Assembly (NCBI GenBank): GCA_021846325.1
Contig: JAJZBX010000011.1
Span: forward strand, 1 to 64,000
Length of the DNA stretch: 64,000 nucleotides
Direction: 5' to 3'
DNA from: Actinomycetes bacterium
GTDB lineage: Bacteria > Actinomycetota > Acidimicrobiia > Acidimicrobiales > RAAP-2
The notes under the pieces: generated by a model
The model's input: only the letters and a program-made list of their open reading frames with translations
Database searches by the model: none
Told to the model about the DNA's origin: nothing
Part shown: in pieces, positions 41,653 through 50,401 of the stretch
How the letters are laid out: the number at the start of each line of letters is the position of its first letter
How positions within the stretch are numbered: position 1 is the stretch's first letter
Made by a program: the position numbers and the translations under genes

Positions 41653-43406
41653 GGCTCGGGTCGAAAGGCGTTGGTGATGGGCATGCGTCGGTCCCGGCCG
41701 AAGGCCTTGGGCGAGATGCGTACCCCGGGCGGGGTCTGGCGTCGCTTGTACTCACTCGAGTCGACCAGTCGCACGATGCGCAGCACCAGTTCGGGGTCGT
41801 AGCCGAGCTCGATCATCGCCTCCGCGGTGAAGTCGCGCTCGACGTAGAGCTCGAGCAGCGGGTCGAGCTCCTCGTAGGGCGGCAACGACTGGTCGTCGCG
41901 CTGATCGGGCCGCAACTCGGCCGACGGCGCCTTGGTCAGCACCGACGCCGGGATCGGCTCGGGATCGCCGTCGAGACGGGCGCGGTGGTTTCGGTAGCGG
42001 CACAACTCGTAGACGAGGGTCTTGGGGACGTCTTTGATGACGGCGAAACCACCGGCCGTGTCGCCGTAGAGCGTGGAGTAGCCGGTCGCCATCTCGGACT
42101 TGTTGCCGGTGGTGAGCACGATGGCGCCCGTGGCGTTCGATACCGCCATCAGCAGCACGCCTCGGATACGCGACTGCAGGTTCTCGTCGGTCAGGCCCGA
42201 GGGGTCGGTGCCGAGCGCGTCGCGCAACATCGAGCCAATGGCCTGATGAGCGCCTTCGATGGGTATCGTCACCAGTTCGATGTCGAGCCGAGTGGCCAGT
42301 TCACGCGCGTCGTCAATCGAGTGCTTCGATGAGTATCGGCTGGGCATCGCGTAGCCAGCCACCGCGGCGGCGCCCACGGCGTCGACGGCGATCGTGGCCA
42401 CGAGCGACGAGTCGATCCCCCCCGACACGCCGAGGATCACGGACCGAAATCCGTTCTTGCGCAGGTAGTCCCTCGTCCCGGTGACCAGGGCCCGGTACAC
42501 CTCGGCGATCTCGTCCGGCGGCGGCGCCACGACGTTGACCGGGTACGGCGCGTCGACCTCGACCGGCGTGCTGGTCAGTGTGATTCCGGCATTGGACGCC
42601 CGAGCCGAGACGTCGGCGACGAGCATCGTCTCCTCAAAGTCCGCCGCCCTCGCGACGACCGCACCGTTCTGGTCGACGACGACGCTCTGACCGTCAAAGA
42701 CGAGCTCGTCCTGACCCCCCACGAGGTTGACGTAGGCGATCGGGCAGTCGACTTCGCGCGCGCGCGCCGCGAGCATCGCCTCGCGCTCGCCGCGTCGTCC
42801 GCGAGCGAAGGGCGACGCGTTGGCGACCACCAGCAGGGTGGCGCCCTGGGCCGCGAGTTGGGCCGCCGGACCCGCCGGTGGCCACACGTCTTCACAGATC
42901 AACAGTCCGATCGCCACCCCGTTCACGTTGACGATGGTGTGGCTGCCCACGCCGGGATGAAAGTATCGCTGCTCGTCAAAGACGTCGTAGTTGGGCAGGA
43001 GTCGCTTGGTGGCGGTCGCCACGACCCGACCGCGATCGACGACCGCGAGCGCATTGGCGACGTGCTCACGCGACTGCGCCGAGCGCGTCACCACGTCGCG
43101 CCCGTCACTCGACGGGGCGAGGCGCACACCCCGCTCGCCGTCGGCGAGCACGGTCCCCACCACGACCGGCGGCCCGTCGGCGACGTCCGCCACGACCTCG
43201 AGCGCCTCGGCGACGCTCAGCACGAAGCCCTCGCGCAGCAAGAGATCCTCGGGTGGGTACCCGAGCAGCGCGAGCTCGGGGGTCACGAGCAGCCCGGCAC
43301 CGGCGGCGCCGGCGCGCACCCGAAAGCGGCCGATGGTGGCGACGTTCTGGGCTAGACCACCGACCACGGCGTTCATCTGGGCGAGCGCGAGGCGCACGAC
43401 GGGCAC
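41649..43406 (-). CDS. nadE: glutamine-dependent NAD+ synthetase
   Basis: 585 residues in two domains. The N-terminal nitrilase-type glutaminase has the triad Glu44 (TPELALLGYPPED), Lys134 (TKRLLPNYDVFDE) and Cys171 (LLICEDVWPP). The C-terminal synthetase has the PP-loop LGVSGGIDSSLVA (328-334 core), TTGNKSEMATGYSTLYGDTA and SAELRPDQRDDQSLPPYEEL. It amidates deamido-NAD. Start is GTG at 43406. Confidence 0.95.
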   Translation of the reverse strand: MPVVRLALAQMNAVVGGLAQNVATIGRFRVRAGAAGAGLLVTPELALLGYPPEDLLLREGFVLSVAEALEVVADVADGPPVVVGTVLADGERGVRLAPSSDGRDVVTRSAQSREHVANALAVVDRGRVVATATKRLLPNYDVFDEQRYFHPGVGSHTIVNVNGVAIGLLICEDVWPPAGPAAQLAAQGATLLVVANASPFARGRRGEREAMLAARAREVDCPIAYVNLVGGQDELVFDGQSVVVDQNGAVVARAADFEETMLVADVSARASNAGITLTSTPVEVDAPYPVNVVAPPPDEIAEVYRALVTGTRDYLRKNGFRSVILGVSGGIDSSLVATIAVDAVGAAAVAGYAMPSRYSSKHSIDDARELATRLDIELVTIPIEGAHQAIGSMLRDALGTDPSGLTDENLQSRIRGVLLMAVSNATGAIVLTTGNKSEMATGYSTLYGDTAGGFAVIKDVPKTLVYELCRYRNHRARLDGDPEPIPASVLTKAPSAELRPDQRDDQSLPPYEELDPLLELYVERDFTAEAMIELGYDPELVLRIVRLVDSSEYKRRQTPPGVRISPKAFGRDRRMPITNAFRPEP

Positions 43407-43467
43407 GCCGTGAGCCTATCGGCGGCCCGTCGCCGCGTTCGAAGGCAGCCCGGGGACCCGAGCCAAC

Positions 43468-43485
43468 GTTTCACACGCGGTTAAC
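43468..43485. promoter_or_regulatory. imperfect GlnR-box-like site upstream of glnII
   Basis: GTTTC at 43468-43472 and GTTAAC at 43480-43485, seven bases apart, resemble an inverted GTNAC-N6-GAAAC GlnR box with one extra spacer base. The site lies about 85 bases before the glnII start. The match is weak. Confidence 0.25.
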
Positions 43486-43567
43486 AAAACCCGACGCCGA
43501 CCGGTCCTCGGACCGCCAAACTGGATCACGGCCGCGTGAGGTTCGCGTGGGCCCAGAAGGAGCGACG

Positions 43568-44665
43568 GTGGCGTATCAGGCTGAGTACATCTGGATCGAC
43601 GGCACGGAGCCGACCCGCAAGCTACGCAGCAAAACCAAGATCGTCGCTGACGCGTCGAAGCCGCCGGTGTGGGGCTTCGACGGCTCGAGCACGAACCAGG
43701 CGACCGGTCACTTCTCGGACTGCGTGCTGCGGCCGGTCTTTACCTGCGCCGATCCCCTGCGCGGTCCCAAGGATGTGCTCGTGATGTGCGAAGTGCTCAA
43801 CCCCGACTTCACCCCGCACGCCACCAATACGCGCGCCGCCGCGGTCACGACCGCCAAGCAGTTCGCCAGCTTTCAACCGATGTTCGGCATCGAGCAGGAG
43901 TACACCTTCTTCCAAGACGGACGGCCCTACGGCTGGCCCGAGACCGGCTACCCCGCACCCCAGGGGCCCTACTACTGCGGGGTGGGGGGAACCAAGCTGC
44001 CCGGTCGCGAGATCGTCGAGGCCCACACGCTCGCCTGCCTGCGCGCGGGACTCGCGATCGAGGGCACCAACGCCGAGGTGATGATGGGCCAGTGGGAGTT
44101 CCAGATGGGGATCTTGGACACCGTGGCGATCGGCGACCAGCTCTGGACGGCCCGCTGGCTCCTCGAGCGAATCGCCGAGGACTTCGGCGTCGACGTCAGC
44201 TTCGACGCCAAACCGGTCAAGGGCGATTGGAACGGTGCCGGGGCGCACACCAACTTCTCCACCAAGCAGATGCGCGCCGTCGGCGGTTGGGACGCGATCA
44301 TCGCCGGCTGCGAGGCACTGGGCACGCGAGTGCTCGAGCACGTCGACAAATACGGCGAAGGGATCAAGGACCGGCTCACCGGCGCCCACGAGACCGCGCA
44401 CTGGTCCAAGTTCTCCTACGGGGTGTCAGACCGCGGCTCGTCGGTTCGCATTCCCGGCGGCGTGGCGCGTGACCAGCGGGGCTACCTCGAGGACCGGCGC
44501 CCCAACGCGAACGTCGATCCCTACGTCGTCGCCCGGCTGATGGTCGAGACCATCTGCGGCGCCGCGGCCGCGCCGGCCAAGTCCGCCACGCGCCGCACCG
44601 CGACGAGGGCCGCCGCCAAGGCGCCGGCGAAGAAAGCCGCCGCCAAGGCCCCAGCCCGACGCTAA
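43568..44665 (+). CDS. glnII: glutamine synthetase type II with basic C-terminal tail
   Basis: 365 residues from GTG 43568, with AAGGAG 6 bases upstream. Eukaryote-type GSII: AEYIWIDGTEPTRKLRSKTK, VWGFDGSSTNQATGHFSDCV, FGIEQEYTFFQDGRPYGWPE, GPYYCGVGGTKLPGREIVEA, QWEFQMG, GAGAHTNFSTKQMR and SVRIPGGVARDQRGYLEDRR. It makes glutamine from glutamate and ammonia. Unusual is a tail of about 35 residues rich in Ala, Lys and Arg (RRTATRAAAKAPAKKAAAK) like that of TopA. A type I enzyme follows directly. Confidence 0.93.
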   Translation: MAYQAEYIWIDGTEPTRKLRSKTKIVADASKPPVWGFDGSSTNQATGHFSDCVLRPVFTCADPLRGPKDVLVMCEVLNPDFTPHATNTRAAAVTTAKQFASFQPMFGIEQEYTFFQDGRPYGWPETGYPAPQGPYYCGVGGTKLPGREIVEAHTLACLRAGLAIEGTNAEVMMGQWEFQMGILDTVAIGDQLWTARWLLERIAEDFGVDVSFDAKPVKGDWNGAGAHTNFSTKQMRAVGGWDAIIAGCEALGTRVLEHVDKYGEGIKDRLTGAHETAHWSKFSYGVSDRGSSVRIPGGVARDQRGYLEDRRPNANVDPYVVARLMVETICGAAAAPAKSATRRTATRAAAKAPAKKAAAKAPARR

Positions 44666-44709
44666 CCGCGACGCGGGTCCACTCGCGCGTCCTGACTCGA
44701 GGTGCGAGA

Positions 44710-46008
44710 ATGACGGCCATGCAGAGTCAAGCCCAGTACGTGCTGCGAACCGTCGAGGAGCGCGGCATCCGCTTCGTCCAACTCTGGTTCACTGACGTCT
44801 TGGGTCGCCACAAGGCCTTTCACGTCACGCCGGCCGAGTTGGAGGACGCCCTCGAAGAGGGGATGACCTTCGACGGCAGCGCGATCGATGGCTTCTCTCG
44901 AACCCGCGAGTCCGACGTGCTCGCGCGACCCGACCTCACCACGTTCCAGCTGCTCCCCTGGTACGACGAGGGCGTCGGCGTCGCTCGAGTCTTCTGCGAC
45001 ATCCACAACATCGACGGCACGCCCTTCGAGGGCTGCCCGCGCCAGCAGCTGCGCCGGGTGCTCGACGGGGCGCGACGCCAGGGCTACACGTTCTTCGTCG
45101 CCCCCGAGGTCGAGTACTTCTACTTCGAGGACCTCGACCCCCGGGGCACCCCGCGGCCGATCGACGACGGCAGCTACTTCGACCTGTTGCCCGACGACGT
45201 CGGCAGCCAGCTGCGTCGCCAAACCGTCCTGATGCTCGAGGAGATGGGCATCGGCGTCGAGCACGCCCAGCACGAGGACGCGCCGGGCCAGCACGAGATC
45301 GACCTGCGCTACACCGACGCGCTCACGATGGCCGACACCGTGATGACCCTTCGCTACGTCGTCAAGGAGCTCGCGCGCCAGTCGGGCGTGTGGGCGAGCT
45401 TCATGCCCAAGCCCCTGTCCAACGTCCAGGGGTCGGGGATGCACACGCACCTCTCGCTGTGGTGCGACGACGCCAACGCCTTCATCGGCGACGGTCCCTA
45501 CGGCCTGTCCGAGGTCGCTACCCACTTCATCGCCGGTCTCGTCCACCACGCCCCCGAGATCACGGCCATCACCAACCAGTGGGTGAACTCCTACAAGCGG
45601 CTGGTGCCCGGACTCGAGGCGCCCATCAACGCCGACTGGGCCCGCTACGACGGGGCGGCCCTGGTGCGCATTCCCTCGGTGAAGCCCGGGCGCATCGACT
45701 CGACGCGGATCGAGTTCCGCTCGCCCGATCCGGCGGCCAACCCCTACCTCGCCTTCGCCGTCACCCTGGCGGCGGGGCTACGCGGCGTGGTCGGCGAGTA
45801 CGAGCTGCCCGCCGAAGGCGATCGGGTGGCGAGACTGCCCCAGTCACTGGCCGAGGCCGTGGACCTCATGGAGCAGTCCTCTTTGCTGCACGAGACCCTC
45901 GGCGCCCACCAGGTCGAGTGGTTCTTGCGCAACAAGCGCGCCGAGTGGGAAGCCTACCGCGGGCAGGTCACGCCGTTCGAGCTCGAGCGGTACCTGCCAC
46001 TGCTGTGA
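44710..46008 (+). CDS. glnA: glutamine synthetase type I
   Basis: 432 residues. FVQLWFTDVLGRHKAFHVTP, MTFDGSAIDGFSRTRESDVL, the metal-ligand loop FVAPEVEYFYFED, GQHEIDLRY, GSGMHTHLSLW, NSYKRLVPGLEAPINADWAR and FRSPDPAANPYLAFAV. The length and lack of a clear adenylylation-loop Tyr motif resemble the GSI-alpha subtype. ATG 44710 has GAGG 7 bases upstream. It sits 44 bases after glnII, and its stop overlaps the next regulator gene, so the three form an operon for nitrogen assimilation. Confidence 0.92.
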   Translation: MTAMQSQAQYVLRTVEERGIRFVQLWFTDVLGRHKAFHVTPAELEDALEEGMTFDGSAIDGFSRTRESDVLARPDLTTFQLLPWYDEGVGVARVFCDIHNIDGTPFEGCPRQQLRRVLDGARRQGYTFFVAPEVEYFYFEDLDPRGTPRPIDDGSYFDLLPDDVGSQLRRQTVLMLEEMGIGVEHAQHEDAPGQHEIDLRYTDALTMADTVMTLRYVVKELARQSGVWASFMPKPLSNVQGSGMHTHLSLWCDDANAFIGDGPYGLSEVATHFIAGLVHHAPEITAITNQWVNSYKRLVPGLEAPINADWARYDGAALVRIPSVKPGRIDSTRIEFRSPDPAANPYLAFAVTLAAGLRGVVGEYELPAEGDRVARLPQSLAEAVDLMEQSSLLHETLGAHQVEWFLRNKRAEWEAYRGQVTPFELERYLPLL

Positions 46009-46706
46009 TCGACGTCGTGCTCTGCGTGCCCTCGTGCGAGGGGCCGATCAAGAAGGCCTTCGAGGTCACCGGCGTCACGCCGGCCGTGGCGGCGTCGGGT
46101 CGCCTGAACGAGGTCACCGCGCTCGAGCCCACCGACGGATACGCCGGTGCCGTGATCAACGCGGCGGGCTTCCCGTTCAACGACGCCATGAACCTCTGTC
46201 GACAGCTGCGCCACCGCGAGCGTCCCGTCGGCCCGATCATCCTGCTGCTCGACCACTACCAACTGGACGATCTCACCTTTCGCGAGGACCTCTTTGACGA
46301 CTTCGTCGTTGGGCCGTTCGACGTGAGCGAGCTGGCCACCCGTCTGCGCCATCGACTGCGCCGCGCCGGCAACGAGAGTGTCGCCGCGCGCGTCGAGCAC
46401 GGCGGGCTCACCATGAACCTCGAGACGTACCAGGCGGCGATCGCCGGCCGCGTAATGGACCTGACCTACATGGAGTACGAGCTACTGCGCTTCCTCGCCA
46501 CGAACCCCCATCGCGTCTTCACCCGTGAGACGCTGCTCAGCCGCGTGTGGGGCTACGAGTACTACGGCGGCGCCCGAACGGTCGACGTGCACGTGCGACG
46601 CTTGCGGGCAAAACTGGGCGAAGAGCACGCCCACCTGATCCAGACGGTGCGCTCGGTCGGCTACAAGTTCGGCGCCGACGCCGAGCGCGGCGAACTGATC
46701 GACTAG
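46005..46706 (+). CDS. glnR: GlnR-like orphan OmpR-type regulator with degenerate receiver
   Basis: 233 residues from GTG 46005 (GTGA overlap with glnA). The C-terminal winged helix (about 130-222) reads GRVMDLTYMEYELLRFLATN, VFTRETLLSRVWGYEYYGGA, RTVDVHVRRLRAKLG, VRSVGYKF, very close to actinobacterial GlnR. The receiver lacks its phosphorylation site: the position of the acceptor Asp reads GAVINAAGF (Asn52), the acidic pair near the start is absent (LCVPSCEG), and the usual Lys before Pro-Phe is Gly (VVGPFDVSEL). GlnR regulators act without phosphorylation as nitrogen regulators. Co-transcription with both glutamine synthetases strongly supports the assignment. Confidence 0.85.
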   Translation: MIDVVLCVPSCEGPIKKAFEVTGVTPAVAASGRLNEVTALEPTDGYAGAVINAAGFPFNDAMNLCRQLRHRERPVGPIILLLDHYQLDDLTFREDLFDDFVVGPFDVSELATRLRHRLRRAGNESVAARVEHGGLTMNLETYQAAIAGRVMDLTYMEYELLRFLATNPHRVFTRETLLSRVWGYEYYGGARTVDVHVRRLRAKLGEEHAHLIQTVRSVGYKFGADAERGELID

Positions 46707-47068
46707 TGCGGGGGCGCGTAGGCCCAGAGCTCGACCTCGGCGCGTGCGCCGAGGGGTAACTCGGCGACGGCCACGGCGGAACGGGTCGGGCGCGGTACGG
46801 TGAAGGCCTCGATCCACACCTCGTTGCACGCGGCAAAGTCCGCCATGTCCACCAGAAAAAGCGTCGCCTTGAAGACCTGGTCGAACGTGGCCCCCGCCTC
46901 GCCGAGCACCCGTCGCGCGTTCTCCAACGCCTGGCGGAGCTGGCCGGCGGCACCGCCGTCGGCCATGGTCTGGGTTTCGCGGTCGGCCAGCAGGCCGAGT
47001 TGGCCCGAGATCACCACGAGATCACCGGCGCGGCGCCACGGCGAGTAGGGACCGACGGTCGCGGCCAC
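46703..47068 (-). CDS. ridA: RidA family enamine/imine deaminase
   Basis: 121 residues of the YjgF/YER057c/UK114 fold. VGPYSPWRRAGDLVVISGQL, QLRQALENARRVLGEAGATF, FKATLFLVDMADFAACNEVW and PRPTRSAVAVAELPLGARAE. The usual catalytic Arg is in PRPTRSAVAV. It removes reactive 2-aminoacrylate-type intermediates. GTG start; stop codon shares CTAG with the convergent glnR stop. Confidence 0.88.
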   Translation of the reverse strand: MAATVGPYSPWRRAGDLVVISGQLGLLADRETQTMADGGAAGQLRQALENARRVLGEAGATFDQVFKATLFLVDMADFAACNEVWIEAFTVPRPTRSAVAVAELPLGARAEVELWAYAPPH

Positions 47069-47076
47069 GGTCGCGC

Positions 47077-47445
47077 TCAGCTAAAGGAGTTGCCGCAGCC
47101 GCAGGTTCGCGTCGCGTTGGGGTTCGAGATGTGAAAGCCGGCGCCTTGCAGGCCGTCGGTGAAGTCGAGCGTCGAGCCCGTCAGCAGCTCGGCGCTGTCG
47201 GTGTCCACGACCACCTTCACGCCGCCGAGGTCGCGCAGGACGTCGTCGGCCGCGAACTCGGAGTCGAAGTACATGTCGTACTGGAAGCCCGAGCAGCCCC
47301 CGGACTTGACCGCAATGCGCAGGGCGAGTACCTCGTCGGCGCCTTCGGCGGCGATGAGCTCGGCAACCTTCGATGCGGCTGTGGCGGTCAGGGTAATGGG
47401 CTCGGCGACGTTGGCGACGGGCTCGGTGCTGATGACGTCGGTCAT
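47077..47445 (-). CDS. A-type iron-sulfur carrier (IscA/ErpA family)
   Basis: 122 residues. HesB fold with the three Cys ligands: Cys51 in KSGGCSGFQYDMYF and the C-terminal RTCGCGNSF (Cys115, Cys117). It delivers Fe-S clusters to target proteins. A 15-residue N-terminal extension is not conserved. Divergent from mrp, another Fe-S carrier, by 85 bases. Confidence 0.93.
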   Translation of the reverse strand: MTDVISTEPVANVAEPITLTATAASKVAELIAAEGADEVLALRIAVKSGGCSGFQYDMYFDSEFAADDVLRDLGGVKVVVDTDSAELLTGSTLDFTDGLQGAGFHISNPNATRTCGCGNSFS

Positions 47446-47518
47446 GAGGCTCCTTCGGGTGACGTGTCTCCCATGGTAGCGGCCATTGCCGACCGGCGAT
47501 ACCCCGGGCCGTCCCCGG

Positions 47519-47524
47519 TAGCGT
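47519..47524 (+). promoter_or_regulatory. candidate -10 box (TAGCGT), leaderless mrp
   Basis: TAGCGT, then 6 bases, then the mrp GTG start. Confidence 0.4.
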
Positions 47525-47530
47525 CCAGAC

Positions 47531-48667
47531 GTGAACCTCGCCGAGTTGGTCCGAGCGCGACTGGCGCACGTCTACGACCCCGAGCTCGGCGCCTCGATAG
47601 TCGAGCTGGGCATGGTGCGCTCGATCGCGGTGGAGGGCTCGGGCGACGTCGTGGTGACCCTAGCGCTCACCACGACCGGCTGTCCCCTGCGTACCCAGAT
47701 CGAGCGCGACGTTCGCGAGGCCGTCACCAGCGTCGAGGGTGCCAACACGGTCCAGCTCCACTTCGACGTGATGAGCGCCGACGAGAAGCAGGCCACGATG
47801 ACCGCGGCGCGCCGGGCGTCGCAGCGACGGGCCCCGACGACGTCGCTTCGCGCCACGACCCCGGTACTCGCAATCGCCTCGGGCAAGGGTGGCGTTGGCA
47901 AGTCGTCGGTGAGCGCCAATCTCGCCACGGCGCTCGCCCTCGCGGGACACGTCGTCGGCGTGCTCGACGCCGACGTCTGGGGCTTCTCGCTGTCACGACT
48001 CCTCGACATCGATGGCGAGGTGCGCGCGGTGGGTGGCAAGATGCAGCCACTCGTGCGCGTCGTCGGATCCGGCGAGATCCGCCTGTTGTCGATGGGGCTG
48101 CTGGCCGACGAAGACCAGGCCCTGCTCTGGCGTGGGCTCGTCGTACAAAAGGCCGTCGCCCAGTTCATCGAGGACGCCGACTGGTCGGGCGTTGACTACT
48201 TGCTCATCGATACGCCGCCGGGCACCGGGGACATTGCCATGACCCTGGCCCGGCTGGTGCCGGCGATGGGACTGCTGCTCGTGACCACACCGAATCGCGC
48301 GGCCCAGCGAATCGCCGCGCGAGCGGCCGACTTCGCCCGCAAGTCGAACATTCGGGTCCTCGGCGTCATCGAGAACATGGGCGCCTTCGACTGCTCGTGC
48401 GGTGCGCGCCACGCGATCTTCGGCGAGGGGGGTGGCCTCGAGCTCGCCGAGCAGTTGCGCGTGCCGCTGCTCGCGTCGATACCCCTGCACGGTGACGTCG
48501 CCCGCGGCGGTGACGTCGGCCTGCCCGTGGCCACCGGCGAGGACGCCGACGGCGTCTTCGGTGCGCTCGCCCAACGCATCATCGCCGAGATCGCGCCGCC
48601 CAACGGCGTCCTCGGCTGCACCGCGCGACTGCTCGAGTCGATCGAACGAGCCGTCAGCACCCCGTGA
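47531..48667 (+). CDS. mrp: Mrp/ApbC iron-sulfur cluster carrier ATPase
   Basis: 378 residues. N-terminal MIP18/DUF59 domain (VYDPELGASIVELGMVRSI, TTTGCPLRTQIERDV), then a deviant-Walker P-loop domain: SGKGGVGKSSVSANLATALA (117-125 core), GVLDADVWGFSLSRLL, LLIDTPPGTGDIAMTLA, and the cluster-binding CxC region GAFDCSCGARHAIFGEGGG. It binds and transfers Fe-S clusters. Confidence 0.94.
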   Translation: MNLAELVRARLAHVYDPELGASIVELGMVRSIAVEGSGDVVVTLALTTTGCPLRTQIERDVREAVTSVEGANTVQLHFDVMSADEKQATMTAARRASQRRAPTTSLRATTPVLAIASGKGGVGKSSVSANLATALALAGHVVGVLDADVWGFSLSRLLDIDGEVRAVGGKMQPLVRVVGSGEIRLLSMGLLADEDQALLWRGLVVQKAVAQFIEDADWSGVDYLLIDTPPGTGDIAMTLARLVPAMGLLLVTTPNRAAQRIAARAADFARKSNIRVLGVIENMGAFDCSCGARHAIFGEGGGLELAEQLRVPLLASIPLHGDVARGGDVGLPVATGEDADGVFGALAQRIIAEIAPPNGVLGCTARLLESIERAVSTP

Positions 48668-48677
48668 GCCGGGCCGG

Positions 48678-48683
48678 TACGCT
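48678..48683 (+). promoter_or_regulatory. candidate -10 box (TACGCT), leaderless DUF1295 gene
   Basis: TACGCT, then 6 bases, then the ATG at 48690. Confidence 0.4.
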
Positions 48684-48689
48684 CGCCCC

Positions 48690-49550
48690 ATGCACGCCAC
48701 CGAACTCGTCATCCTCATTGCGCTCACCAGCGCCGCGGTGGCGTGGATCGCGTCACTGGTCTCGGGCGACACGTCGTGGATCGACCGGCTGTGGTCAATT
48801 TTGCCCGAGAGTTACGTCTGGGTTTACGCGGCGAGCGCGCAGTGGCGAAACGCGCCACTGGACGTCGCGGCGGTACTCACCACGCTCTGGGGCGTTCGCC
48901 TGACCTACAACCTGGCGCGCAAGGGCGGTTACGCGGGCCACGAGGACTACCGCTGGGCGGTGCTGCGATCGTCGATGAACGCCTGGCGGTTTCAGCTCTT
49001 CAATCTCTTTTTCATCGTCAACTACCAGAGCCTCTTGCTCGTGCTGATCGCCTTACCCGCGCGCACCATCGCCGAGCATCCGACTACCTCGTTCGGTGTG
49101 CTCGACGCTGCGCTGAGCGTGCTCTTCCTCGCGGCGCTGATTGGCGAGACCATCGCCGACCAGCAACAGTGGCGCTTCCAACAGTGGAAACGCAGCGAGG
49201 TCGCGGCCGGACGCTCGCCCGAGCCCCGATTCCTGCAGACCGGCCTCTTTCGCTACTCACGACACCCGAACTACTTCTTCGAGATCGCCCAGTGGTGGCT
49301 CGTCTTTCTCTTCGGCGCCGTGGCCGCCGGTTCGCTCGCCCAGCCGACGGCGCTCGGCGCGGTCCTGCTCAGCGCGCTGTTCGTCGGCTCAACGTCCTTT
49401 ACCGAGCGCATCACGCGCTCGCGCTACCCCGAGTACGTGCGCTACCAGGCGACGACCTCAGCGATCGTGCCGTGGTTCGCCGGCTCGGGCGAGCTCGTGA
49501 TGCCCTACCCACCGGACCCCGCTAGTCAGGCCGGACCAGCACTCTCGTAG
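48690..49550 (+). CDS. DUF1295 membrane protein (steroid 5-alpha-reductase-like fold)
   Basis: 286 residues with about six hydrophobic helices. [69 protein letters not shown] and [19 protein letters not shown] are typical of DUF1295 and related isoprenylcysteine methyltransferase or 5-alpha-reductase folds. Substrate unknown, probably lipid or sterol-like. Its 3' end overlaps the convergent Nudix gene by 25 bases. Confidence 0.85.
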   Translation: MHATELVILIALTSAAVAWIASLVSGDTSWIDRLWSILPESYVWVYAASAQWRNAPLDVAAVLTTLWGVRLTYNLARKGGYAGHEDYRWAVLRSSMNAWRFQLFNLFFIVNYQSLLLVLIALPARTIAEHPTTSFGVLDAALSVLFLAALIGETIADQQQWRFQQWKRSEVAAGRSPEPRFLQTGLFRYSRHPNYFFEIAQWWLVFLFGAVAAGSLAQPTALGAVLLSALFVGSTSFTERITRSRYPEYVRYQATTSAIVPWFAGSGELVMPYPPDPASQAGPALS

Positions 49551-50314
49551 CCGGCGTCGCCGGGCGCCAGAATCTCGCTGCGTCCCCGTCGCTCCACGAT
49601 GCGCGGCTCAACCCGCGTGATCGAGTCGCGCGAGCGAGCCCACGCGAGCACGTCGACCACCCGGTCAAAGGGCACGATCAGATCGAGATTGCGCAACGTC
49701 GGCAGGATCATCGTGATGTCGCCGCGCGACGCGGCCGCGAGGGCGTCGACCGGACGAATCCACCGATGGGCGACCGTCTCGGCGGCGTCGTGTTCGGCGA
49801 TCTGACCCGACGGTGCTTGGACGACGAAGAACCGGGTGTCGTAGCGCCGCGCCAGGCCAACCGGGGTGACCCAGTGGGCGAGGTACTCGACGCCCGCCAG
49901 ATCAAGGACGAGTCCCGAGTCCTCGAGCACGTCGGCGAAGCGACACCGGCGCCCGTTCAACTCGACGCGCCACCTGGCGAGGGCCGCCTCGTCGGCGAGC
50001 GCCTCCGCTGCGTCGACGCGACGCGCGACGAGCAGTCCCGCCTCTTCAAAGAGCTCGCGAAGCGCGGCCACGTAGTAGGCGAGGCCGCCACGCGTCAGCC
50101 CCAGGCGCTGGGAGGCGCCCGCGTCGTCTCGACCGTGGCACAGTCCACTAAAGTCCTCGTCATCAGGGTCAACAGCGCCACCGGGAAAGACGTAGGCGCC
50201 ACCGACGAAGTCGCTGTTCAGGTTGCGGCGCACCACCAGCACCTCGACCCCGTGGGGTCCGTCGCGAAGGGGCAAGATCGTCGACGCCGGCCGTGGCGTC
50301 AGTACTTCGGACAT
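49526..50314 (-). CDS. Nudix hydrolase (NUDT8/19-like)
   Basis: 262 residues. The Nudix box is stretched: [18 protein letters not shown], a 30-residue insertion, then [17 protein letters not shown] with the metal-binding REx2EE. Such split boxes occur in CoA-type and NUDT19-like enzymes. N-terminal [20 protein letters not shown] is the strand before the box. It probably cleaves a nucleoside diphosphate derivative such as acyl-CoA; substrate unknown. Confidence 0.85.
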   Translation of the reverse strand: MSEVLTPRPASTILPLRDGPHGVEVLVVRRNLNSDFVGGAYVFPGGAVDPDDEDFSGLCHGRDDAGASQRLGLTRGGLAYYVAALRELFEEAGLLVARRVDAAEALADEAALARWRVELNGRRCRFADVLEDSGLVLDLAGVEYLAHWVTPVGLARRYDTRFFVVQAPSGQIAEHDAAETVAHRWIRPVDALAAASRGDITMILPTLRNLDLIVPFDRVVDVLAWARSRDSITRVEPRIVERRGRSEILAPGDAGYESAGPA

Positions 50315-50401
50315 GACACAACCTACCCAACGGGGTCCCCGACGAAGGGACGGGGGCGAGCGTCCACTAAGTTTGAACGGTCACTCACGCGAAGGAGCAT
50401 C

